Source: Whalleya microplaca (lineage: Eukaryota; Ascomycota; Sordariomycetes; Xylariales; Xylariaceae). From it: a stretch of DNA of 64,000 nucleotides. A program made the position numbers and the translations under genes. The notes below the pieces were generated by a model, which was not told where the DNA came from, ran no database searches, and was given only the letters and a program-made list of their open reading frames with translations. Shown one piece after another: positions 22,995 through 34,200 of this stretch. Position 1 is the first letter of the stretch. Every line of letters starts with the position of its first letter. The stretch is taken from positions 124,001-188,000 of the forward strand of contig MU385780.1 of assembly GCA_022497155.1 (NCBI GenBank), written 5' to 3'.

Positions 22995-25790
22995 TTGTGA
23001 GTATAGCTAGGATACATGCATGTGTCGGACGTATATACCTGGATGGTTTTAGAATTGAAAGAATTGATTTAGCATCGAGACTTTGCTCAATTTAGGAGAG
23101 ACAGAGAGGGATGGGGAGTAAGCTCAACGTTGGCGCCTAAACGGTCGATTGTGAGGTCTATTACTTTATGCAGTGCAACCCAGCATACCACCCTTCCCCG
23201 GCCACGTGTTCGTGGGATCAAGAACAAAGCTGTCAGAGCTTACCTCCAGTATCATTGCCACATTTCAATACAGCCAATAGACTACTGATCACCAGTATGA
23301 AAAACACCTAGATTGGCCACTCGAGATTTGTTGTCTTTATATGCCGGGAGATGTTGGTGGCTACGGTAGACGAACACTGGTAGCATAAATATGCAATGTG
23401 GAGCGAATAATCCCACGTTTGGCCACGATCTTGTAATTGATACCCCTTGAGAGAAGACATACTCCAGGTACACCTCTAACAAGATTATATTTTCAATTCG
23501 GCATTAGGTAGTTGCACCTGGAACTTGAGAATCTATCTAGCAGCATTATTATGCAATTTATTCATAATAGTAAGGGCTATACATAAGTAGTAATAAAGCT
23601 AAAATGAGTTTCACAGGATGGACAGACTGTGGAGGTTATTAGACAGAGCGCTAGGATCGCATGATTTACATAGATTCGATATTCAAGATATTCGCTACCT
23701 ACGAGTTCATTGTTCTGTACAAGTAGCCGGTTAAAGGCATATATTTGGGGAGCTCATCTGGCTAGAAACCGCGAATAGATGGCGGCAAGACGATATGTCA
23801 AGATTCTGCCAATGAAGGGACTGTTGACTCTAAAGTCTATAGGATCAAGGCAAGGTGGCTTCGGGATGTCCAGCTGATGGCGTTGCTCAGACATGACATT
23901 TGTCAACTACATGGGACTAAGGATTTGTGAGAAATGATACTGTCTGTCGACCATCAGAAGGATTGAGTCGTCGACAATATTTAGTATCTCTATCAATAGG
24001 ATACCTGGTTACTATACTTGAGTCATTGGGAGTGCTTGAGCACCTGTCGTGATCAATTTTAACTCTGTCCTGGGCATATAAAGAGCCAGTGCCGCTAATG
24101 AAATCAATGAAATAAGTGCTATAATTATGTTGGAAGCAGACTTTACTATTTCTGTGTGAATAGTGCTATGTCAGATTACGTTGCGCTAATCTAAACCCAT
24201 CCCACGTTTCTGAACATATTTGAGCACCGAGACAGAACGCCAGGGTATTAGGATCTAGATTGCTCGTTTCGAAAAAGACCCTTTATAAAGCATATCCATC
24301 CAGCTGTCGCGTTCTGAAATAACAATTCTCAAAGCATCCAGACTGCCTTGAACAGTCAATGAACCTCGCTGATAGATATATAATACGTGAATCGAATCTT
24401 ATGGTCTCTTTAGGGGATTTCGTATGATCAATGTGTCTGCAGAGTTCCTCTGGGAACACTGTATCAGAGAAGTCGAAGTTGTAGTCTGAGGTGTTCTATA
24501 TTTGCTGTGATATCAGGTGTCTGGGACTCCCTTGCAGTATGATTGAAAGTCTCCTAGGAAGAGGACAACCCATCTATTATCACCGCATCTAATGTGTAGA
24601 CTTCAGTTGTTACTGTAACTTGAGTCTTTAATTACGATTGAATGATTGAAGAAGGACAAAAGAAAATATATATTTGTTGATGGAGCATGCTGAATTTTGT
24701 GCTCCCAACGTGACTACTGGCATAGATATGTCCATGTTAGGCGACATCATATTGGCTGGCAAGGTGCCCAAGTACTCTAAGTTGCAGACTTGAATCCAAT
24801 CCATTGCTTTCTGGCCCCTATCTGTTGTGGCTCGTACAAGAAGCCTTAAAATGGGCGACTAGTGGTGCTAAATCCTATCGCATCCTCTTGACTGCCTTTT
24901 ATCGACTAGTCACAGGCAGAGTAGCTTTGATGTGCTAATAGGGGATACCATAATACTTATGAGAAATTTGCCGTACGACCGCCCACAGGCCGTCAACAGT
25001 AAGTTTACTGCCCTCGTCCGGCGACTAATCATCATCTGCCGTTCCTCTACGGCGGTGCTATTTGAATCATTCTTCGACTTGACACTTCGTCCAGTGCCGG
25101 ATGGCCCTTCACACCCATTAAGAGTCAATGAATATAATATCTAACCTTTTATACAAGGATTTGGCAACAGTACAGTACATTATCCAAGTTCGTGTTGAGC
25201 TGGTGGTGCGAGCCGTCGCTTATCCCATGCTCTAACCATTCCCAGAGCCCAATTATTCCAATTGTAGTTCCCATTATGTCCACGGTTATACGTAAAAGCT
25301 TTACTTCAAGTTAGACATTGTATAAAGGGGTATAATTTTACTAATACTTCCTAGGAAACACAAGTAACGTTTCTAAATACAAATCTCACTAACCTTTAAG
25401 CAGCTATGACAGAAACAACTAGGTATGCCTATTACATAGCCTTCTAAAGGAGGTGTTAATGGATATCTCTTTATTGCTATGCCCTAACTAACCGGTGCCA
25501 GGAGCAATACCTATATTAGGTTAAGCAAGCTTATCAAGAATTATGCTTTATGTCTGTCGGAAAAGTCGGATCAACTTTGTTTCTGTCAATTTTTCCCCCG
25601 GAGTCGGCGTTATACCGAGGACCGTTCTGGTGGGGTCTCTATGTAAGGGTTAGGTAGCTGTGCCGTAACAAGTTGGACCTTTAAGTCTTCAAGCGGACCC
25701 AGGTTGATTTTTGGTCATTCTCTCCTCTTCATTATCATTACCAGTCCATATATCTAATTAGATCTCTGTGTGGTCCTACATATTACCAAC
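22995..25790. other. Long intergenic stretch, no gene seen
   Basis: About 2.8 kb, moderately AT-rich, with no open frame above 72 codons and no recognised motif. The small overlapping frames at 24910-25144 read differently on the two strands and are not supported. There is no clear terminal inverted repeat or target-site duplication, although an old decayed repeat could be present. The last 150 bp are the GST promoter. Confidence 0.5.
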
Positions 25791-26544
25791 ATGACCCTTA
25801 CTGTTCATCATCTTGGCGTCTCCCAATCGGAGCGGGTCGTCTGGGCCTGTGAAGAACTTGGTATCGACTACAATCTGAAGAAGTATGAACGATCACCTAT
25901 CCTAGCACCGGCCGAATACAAAGCATTGCACCCGCTCGGGTCGGCGCCTGTCATCGAAGATGGTGACATAAAGCTGGCTGAATCTGGTGCATGTGTCGAG
26001 TATATCTGCCAGACTCATGGTGGTGGGCGACTGGTAATTGCTCCGGGCCACAAAGATTATCCGGACTATCTATACTGGTTTCGTAGGTACAATGCTTCTC
26101 TCGACAGATAGAATAGAGTCTAACAGATAGCCAGACTTCGCAAATGGAACATTACAGGGCGCGATTGGACGCAGCATGGCCTTGGCTATTGCTGGAGTGG
26201 GTGAAGATAACGAGATTGTTAAGCGTTTAGGTGGAAAACCTAAAGGGGCACTGTCATTAATGGACCAACGGCTATCTAAGGTGCCTTGGCTGGCAGGTGA
26301 CCAGTTTACTGCAGCTGATATCATGAACGTGTTTAGTCTCACCACTATGCGTACCTTTTACGGATACGACTTAGGCGAGTATAGCAACATCCTGGCATAC
26401 CTCCAGCGTGTTTCCCAGCGAGATGGGTATAGGCGAGCAATGCTGAAAGGAGATCCTGATCTAGATATTCAGAAGTTGACTGGAGCGCCTGCTCCGCCTA
26501 TGTTTAAGGCTATAGCAGCTGCACTGCAGGCTGAAGGACGTTGA
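25791..26544 (+). CDS. Glutathione S-transferase, Gtt1-like
   Basis: Two exons, 25791-26082 and 26135-26544, phase 1, 52-bp intron, 233 residues. The splice creates WFHFANGT, the conserved start of the helical C-terminal domain. The N-terminal thioredoxin fold (residues 1-80) carries SQSERVVWACEELGIDY, the cis-proline region HPLGSAPVIED and the glutathione-contact ESGACVEYI. The C-terminal part holds WLAGDQFTAADI, the hydrophobic-staple/N-cap motif of GSTs. The protein would conjugate glutathione to electrophiles in the cytosol. It sits convergent to the Zn2Cys6 regulator at the edge of the biosynthetic region, so a role in protecting against or tailoring an intermediate is possible but unproven. 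ATG 25791 is chosen because the frame upstream carries no conserved sequence. Confidence 0.88.
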
Positions 26545-26935
26545 GAACTTCGGGATAATCTATCTCCACTATGAGCTCGCACATATCTAGGTAATGCCAG
26601 AAACTCAATATTATGTGCAAATATCATATATACTGCCAAAAAAGTCTCAATAGTTTATGATAATACATGTTTATGGCGTTGGACCAAGTTTCTTCGCGAC
26701 CAGGCTTCCAACTGCATGACACATCGGGTGATCAAGGGGTGTTGGTCCCCTGTGTGCATGTGTTGTTGGTTGGAATAAAAAGGCTAGACAGCATGACACC
26801 CTGAAGGGTTAGTCATAATGCATGACTGATAAATTACTTGTATATTGCATATGTTGTAACCCAGTCGCGAAGTTATACTTGGATCGAATCGAATCTCGAT
26901 ACCTCTTTAGTTACTGGTAGACAAATTTCACTGCT
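26545..26935. other. Convergent intergenic region between GST and the Zn2Cys6 gene
   Basis: About 390 bp between two stop codons. It should hold the 3' ends of both transcripts. Nothing else is seen in it. Confidence 0.5.
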
Positions 26936-29305
26936 TTATTGCTCAGATCTAAAACCGTAGTCATTCCCCCCATTCCCGGAGCTCCTCATTAGGCTCTCAA
27001 AGAAAGCCAGGTCGACCCCTTGGAATGCCCAGTCCTCTATCCCGGCAGCCAGTCCAGGGTAGTCTTCATGTTGTAAGAGAGGGTCGGGTAGGCCGTTCTG
27101 GAGTTGCGGTGTGAAATGGATATCAACATCGTTCGCGCCAGTGTCTGGTACTGGAAGTGTCTCTGTTAGCGCCAGAGTCTTTACGTAGGGATCTGACATG
27201 ATCGAAGGCTCCTCGATATGTTCATAACCGGTATTGACCAGTTTCATGGCCTCGACATTTGATACGCTGCTAGACCCGGCAGGCCCAGAGGACTGCATTT
27301 GGGGTTCTTGATGATAGGTTTCCGTGGACTTGTCCACTACCTGCGGCTGAGCTGGGCGATTGGTTGTTTCAGTCCTCGCTTGTGGCTTGGGAACCTCCTT
27401 GCTCATGCCCTCACGGGAAATCTTGATAATGCCAAAATAAGGAATATGCACAGTCACAACAGCATCATCATCCTGATCCCGTAGTACCATCTTATTCCCT
27501 GTTTCCTCGACACTCACCATCCTAGCACAACGCGTGTAACCATCCACCATCTCAACCTTGATTGCCAACAATCGGCGTAACAAGTCAGCGCTCTGCGCAC
27601 TGAGCGCATCTGAATTGAGACGATTAACCTCTTCCATATTCTCCTGCACCTTCTCAATCATCGCGCGATCGCTATGATACTGGTGAGCTAAGAGGTTCTC
27701 CGCCTCGGAGATGTGGCTGTCTAGGTGTGCTAGTAGCAATGTCATCGCGGCCATGAGAGCAAGAAAATCAACAGTGCGGCAGCTATAGGCGTTCCCATTA
27801 AAGCTTCGTAGGGTAATGAAGCGCGAGAGCACCTCACGCGAGGCATTCACGCAAGTGATTAGGGAGAACTCGCAGTTGCGTTCGGCTGATGAGGAGCGAA
27901 GCATGTAAGGCAGATGGAGCTGGTTAAGGAGGTTATAATGGAGCACCTGTGCGAATAGTCGCCGCGTGTTCCAGAAAAGAGCTTGCGAATCCGTAGAGGC
28001 AATGTCTAGGTTCGGTGCTAACCACCACTTGCTGGGAAGGCTCCTGGCCGCTTTTTGCAACTCCACATCGAGGGTCCGCGTCAGGGCTAGATCACGCGAA
28101 CTCGGGTTAGATTCGTTACGCTCCAAGATCCGAGAGGCAATAACACAGTGTATTCGCTCGAGACGTCCTATGGAAGTATCGTTTGCGAGCATCGCGTCGG
28201 ACGCCATGCTACGGTCGATAGAGCCTTGGGAAAGGCCTAGCATGAGGCAGAGATATCGATCTAGAAAAACGATTCGAAACCACATAAGCTGTGGATAATA
28301 TTTCGTGGCAGGGTCGAGCACCTTATACTGGGTCTGGTTGTCCGATCGGTTGAGACCCATCAACTGCGCAATGCTCATAGCTCTCCGACCCGCCATCCAG
28401 CTTCGTCGGAGATTACCTATATTCGCTTGATACACACTTTCGATCATGACGCATTCCAGGCCTTCAATGCTGCCAACAAGCTCTTCATTTGTCGTGACGA
28501 GACTAATAGCAAGATCTGCCAACCGTTCCATTATAACTCGTGGTGATTCCGACAGGCCTTCAATTTCCTTGTGAATATCAGGGTGAAGGTGCTGCAGGAA
28601 GGTGGCGAGCAGGAGCATATGCCTTGATATCAGGACCGGATGGCTATTCGGCTCAGGGATATCTAATAAAGTTTCGGGCGTTTTTAGGCCTTTCTGGTGG
28701 AGGGTAGTATATGGCATGGTCATAATCTCATGAGCGAGGACAGAAGGGTGACGACTGGCTTTGCATATCCTCTCCGTGATGTCTCGCGAGGGCAGCGATT
28801 CATACAGGAACCGAGAAAGTCTCTCATATTTGCCTTGTATAGCTGGTATATGGATACTGGATTGAGATATGTTAGTTTCAGCGGCCCGATACTGATGAAA
28901 GTAGTCAGCAACAATGACCAGGATACCTGGTTCTTAAATACGAACCTCAGAAGATCTATAGTAGGCGAGTTCCCGCAAGGGCTCCGAGATCATGGAGGCG
29001 GGAGTGGGCATGTCATGGTCTACCCTTCGATCATCTTCGCTAGGCGTTGTGGGTGTTCCATCACGGCCAGCGTGCAGATTTTCCTGGTCCATGGAGGGTG
29101 AGACCCCCTCAGGGAATTCTTGACTGACACATTGGGAGCCCCGTCGCTGACAGCCATTGCAGATATTGGACTTATTGAGTGGGTCAAATATACACTTCAT
29201 CTTTCGCCGTTTGCATTCCCAACAGCTGTGGGTGCCCTTTCGCAGCCTCTTTCGCTTTGCTTTGAATTGACCGTGAGTCGACGGTGGCACACGCGAAGAA
29301 GACAT
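26936..29305 (-). CDS. Zn2Cys6 transcription factor with fungal-specific TF domain
   Basis: Two exons: 29305-28942 and 28842-26936, phase 1, 99-bp intron, 756 residues. The Zn2Cys6 binuclear cluster is complete, with C28, C31, C38, C49, C52 and C59 (spacing 2-6-10-2-6), preceded by a basic KAKRKRLRKG stretch. The middle region has QANIGNLRRSWMAGRRAMSIAQ, DRYLCLMLGLSQGSID and neighbouring helices typical of the fungal-specific TF domain. The C-terminus is acidic and Pro/Ser-rich, as expected for an activation region. It is divergently transcribed from the disrupted MFS gene, with a 555-bp shared promoter containing CGG/CCG inverted sites. It is the best candidate for the pathway regulator of the adjacent PKS region, though control of only the transporter is equally compatible. 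Confidence 0.88.
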
Positions 29306-29860
29306 TGCGACTACACCCGAAGCAAAACTAGGCTGTCGACGGATATTATTTCACTCGCCGGTAGGTAAAATAAGCACCTATTTGGCTCAAGATTGTCGCA
29401 GGATGCGAAGTAACATTTGGAACTGGGAATGCCGGGTGGGCACGGTAGACCGGAGAAGAAACGTCGAAACTCAGCTGAAAGCATGTAAGAGCGTGAGCAC
29501 GGCGGACGAACATCTAGGACTTGGGTGCATTTGTCAGCGTAGGAGGCGTCCACTTATGGTTGAGAGCGGCGGTTACGGCGGTCGAATCACGGATTCCGAC
29601 ATTTACTCCGTGTCGACCGTGTCTTAGATCGCCAACGGCGGACGAATGTATACATGCTAGACCTTGGCTCCGTTACACTTCGCTGCTTGTCTGAATAATT
29701 TCAACCTTGCCGTCAAGGATGTCTACAAATCTCCAAAATGTCTTTTGTAAATATAAATGCGTCGATGAGCACCTTGATTGGCAGTTTCTCTTCCCAAATC
29801 GACTCGTCCTTGTTCTTAACAGCCTGAATACACAAAGCCACGCAGAACTTTCAAGAAAGG
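29306..29860. promoter_or_regulatory. Divergent promoter with two CGG-Nx-CCG inverted sites
   Basis: This interval separates the starts of the Zn2Cys6 gene (minus) and the MFS gene (plus). It contains CGG-N4-CCG at 29443-29452 and CGG-N3-CCG at 29590-29598. Zn2Cys6 dimers of the Gal4/Ppr1 class bind inverted CGG triplets with variable spacers, so these are plausible sites for the adjacent factor. This is inference from pattern alone; such triplets also occur by chance. Confidence 0.4.
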
Positions 29861-31205
29861 ATGTCGTCCCCCAGCCCAGTCTCTGGGAGCAGCATAAACG
29901 CCGAGATAAATGCAAACCATCCTATAACCAGCCACGGCGAGCGCTCCACGGACGACGAAATTCAAGATAAGCAAGATGGTGTCGCAGACTTACCTACTGG
30001 CGACAAGCCCGAGTACGCGACAGGCTTGCGGCTATTCCTCATCATGTTCACCGTATCTATGAGCGGTCTCCTGACCGCCCTGGAGATTGGAATCATCGCC
30101 ACCGCTATTCCTGAGATAACCGATGAATTCCATGCCCTTACCGACGTCGGATGGTATGGAAGCGCTACTTTCCTCGTCGTCGGAGCTTCGTCAGCGATGT
30201 GGGGAAAGCTCTACAAATATGTCAACGTTAAGCATGCTTATCTTGCCTCTATCGCATCATTCTTGGTTGGGAGTATTGTGGCCGCAGCGGCTCCGAATAG
30301 CATTGCTGTAATCGTCGGCCGAGCTATCCAAGGCTTCGGAATCTCTGGTACTATGAGCGGCTCTATCATCATTATTAACTACGTATCCCACCCTAAGAAG
30401 CATCCAGTACTCATTGGTACCTGGACCGGAATCTTCATGGTATCGACGATTCTCGGGCCCATAATCGGTGGCGCCTTTACGAGCGGAGTTTCCTGGCGAT
30501 GGTGTTTTTGGATAAATCTACCGCTCGGGGGTCCTATAGTCGTCCTATTGTTCCTCTTCCTGCAGATACCAAAGCATATCCAGCCCGTTGCCGCAACGTG
30601 GAAAGAGATAATATTGCAACTGGATCTTCCGGGCTTTAGTTTACTACTTGGTGGGTTTATATGCTTAACACTAGCTCTGCAATGGGGCGGTCAAACGAAA
30701 GCATGGGGCGAAGGTTCAGTAATCGCTACCTTGGTCCTCTGGGCTATCATGAACACTATTTTCGTCATCGTTGAGTGGCTGCAAGGAGCCCGAGCCATGG
30801 TTCCGTTAAAGCTTCTAATTCCGCGAGTGACATGGGCTAATATTCTGTACTCCTTTATGTAAGTACTTGAATAGCGAGTTCTCCTTTTTCCGTTCTCTCA
30901 GGCAATAGCTAACCAGCCTGCATTACCAAGATCCAATTCCGCATTTTACCAGATTATGTTCTATCTTCCCATCTATTTCCAATCCATCCATAACCAGTCT
31001 GCCATCATGAGCGGTGTCAACACCCTTCCGTTCTTAGCCTTCTTCGCGCTGGGAGCTGTGCTTAGTGGTTCAGTCATCGGGAAGACACGTCTCTTGCAGC
31101 CATACCAGCTGGCTAGTGCACTCCTAATGACTGCTGGAATGGCCCTTTTATACACCCTGGACATCGACTCATCTCAAGCTTGGTATATTGGGGCTGAGGT
31201 TCTCT

Positions 31206-31219
31206 TCGGCTTTGGCCTC
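31206..31219 (+). repeat. Target-site duplication, left copy (14 bp)
   Basis: The 14-mer TCGGCTTTGGCCTC at the left edge of the inserted element is repeated exactly at 37144-37157. A duplication of this length is typical for target-primed reverse transcription by non-LTR elements. Confidence 0.85.
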
Positions 31220-34200
31220 ATCCTTTCTATAACTACCACCCCCCACCCCAAGGTGGGAATAACTCTGCGCGTACTTTATATTTTGAGCCCTTTTCCGTAC
31301 TAAATTAATTGTATTGTTTATACGATTAATTAGAGACGTATTAACGCTTATCCCAAAGGATAACGGGCGCTTTTATTACTATATACTAACTTTAAAAAGA
31401 CTGGAAAACTGATAGCAGTATTACTTCTACCGAATAATATTATAAGCGGCTTATTTTAGTAATCCCGGAAACGGTAATTTTTCGCTTTTCCTGTTATATA
31501 AATATTACAATATTTCCGATTTCTAACGCGCGCGTTATACCGTTTCTTATTAGAACGGTACGTAAGCTTAAGTACGCGGCTATTTATAACCTAAAAACGA
31601 TAGTAATATTTAACTTATTTAAAAGCGTTAAAAAAGGACGCCGAGCGAAATTTCTAGTTAGTTTTATAAAAAAACAGCTTAATTAAAACGAGATATAATA
31701 TATTACCTAACGTAATATTTTTATTAAAATAGCTAAAATTATTAACGTAACTTTTAATAAATATTAAATCGACTTTTACTGTAAATAAGCGGACTATATT
31801 TATATAGTTATTTATATTGTTTTATAAAATATATTAAACGATATATATATTTTTTTTCCGATATTTATTAAATCCGATAAAAAAAAAATAAAAAAAACAA
31901 TAAAGCAAATAATTAATAAGATATCCCAACCGATAACCGTATTTCCGGTATATTTTTTATAATAAAAAAAATAAAAAAGGCGTTTAATAATATATTATAA
32001 GCAAAGATTTAATAAACTAGTTTTATAAAACCTTTAATAAAACTTATATAATAATTATAGCTAATATTATTTTAACTAACCTTAACCCTAACTTATAAGA
32101 AAAATAACAAATAATTTAATTATAAAAACGCAAAAGCCGGAAAGAAGGCATTACTTTTAAGCCTATTATATTTATTATTAACAAGTCGATTAAGATAGGC
32201 TAAAAAAAACCCGATTAAAAGTTTTTTATATATATACCGGAAGACTATTAATAGAAATAGCTAATTTTTGTTAAATTTAAGGTTAGCTTTATAAAATATA
32301 TAGGATTTATATTTTCCGATATATAAAAAGTTTAGGCGGTTTATTTTAAATAGGCTATTAAATTTAAAAACGATAAAATTAAAACCCGATTTTTAGTATT
32401 TTAGTTTTTATTAAAAAAGGAAGAAAGTAAAATCGAGAAAGCAATTAAATAGGTTATTTATATTATACCTAATATCTCCCGGGAGTTTTATATATATAAT
32501 AAAATAAAGTTTACCGATATTATTATAACTTAAAAAGTTATATCGGCTATAGGAAAAAAGCCGATTATATATAAACTGACTTGCTACCCGGACGAAAATA
32601 TTTTATACCTTTAAAATTAAGTAGTGTTTTTTATTAATAACGTCCGAATAGGGTTTTATTTTTTCGATTTAAAACCGGCTAAGCGGCTAAACCGAAAGTC
32701 GAGAATTATATAATATAATAAATGCTAAAATTATTATAACTTACGGTCGTATTTTTAAAATAAGAAATATAAAAATTATAAAATTTTATATAATAATATA
32801 TATATTAATTTTATAAAATATACTAACTATTAAAGTCTTTATTTTATAAATTTTATAATATATTTTATTAGGCTTAAATAAATTAATAGCGAGTTAATTT
32901 ACTTAATTAAAAAGCAATTTGCGGCTATTAAATAATTAAAGGAGTAATTTTTTAAGTAATATATAAAATAGCGGATATTAAAAAACCTAAGATAATTAAG
33001 GAATTTTTTAATATTAAAAACGACTAATTAATCTCGGCAGTAATACCGATAAAGGTAGAAATAAAGGCGTTATTATTAAATAGCGGGACTTTTATAATAG
33101 GAAATAATATATAGTTTATTTATGTCCCAAATATATAATAAAACTAGTTAGCTATTTTATTATAAAAGTAATAAATAAATATTAAAAACCGAATTAGTAA
33201 TTTTATAAGTTAATATAGCGCGGATTAATATTAATTATAGCCTAGCGTTTAATTTAGCGGCGCAGTTTAAAATAAATATAATATTAGTATAAAAACTTTA
33301 AATCGGCAGGGATTTATTATAAAAATAAATAATTAGCTATTTTTTTTATAATATATATATTTTAATTAAAATTTAGGATAAGCGCTTATATATTTTAATT
33401 TATATAAAAATATCCGATAATATCCGATATATATAAATTAAACTGTTTATTTCGCGCGATTTTTATATAATAAAAGTTAACGATATTACTTTTTATAACG
33501 TCTACCGGTATAAAATAAAAAAAGAGGCGACTTTTTTTATTTTTAAAATATAGTAATAATTTAGCCGGTTTTTTATTATAAAAGATTTTAATGCTATTTA
33601 TTAGTTATAACAGCCCGGCTACCTTTTATATAATAATTTAAGGGAGCGGATAATATAATAAACGGAAATTTATAATTTAAAACTCGTTTACGGAAATTAA
33701 TTTATATATAACGTAAAAAATATAATCGATATAACGTTTATTAATATTTTAGGCATTAAAAAAGGGACGGAAATTTTTTTTAAAACTAGGTTCGATTACC
33801 GATTAATTTTTTATTATATCCCGATAATACCGTTACCGAAAGTAACGGAAAAAAAACTAAAGGTTAATTTTAACGACTTTTATTAATTTATCGAGCTAAT
33901 ATATATTTATATTAATTTATACCCGGATAGCGCCGTTACTATAAAAGAGATAAAAGTATTAGCTAAAGCTATTATTAACGTTTTAAATAAATGCTTATAA
34001 AACGCGGGTATTAAAAGATGTAATAAAAAATTTTAGTCGGCGTAATAAAATAATAAATGCGGTTTAGTATTCGGCGAGATATATAAGACGGAACGCCGGG
34101 GTAATTTAGCCGAAAACTAAACGGAAGTACGGTATAATATACGGGCGGCTATATGCCGCGCGAAAAAGGCCTATTAGGAAAAGTAAATCGGAAAGGCTAA

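Noticed and set aside
30956..31303. Separate small transporter gene
   Set aside because: It is exon 2 of the split MFS gene read into the LINE; the preceding intron and phase join it to exon 1.
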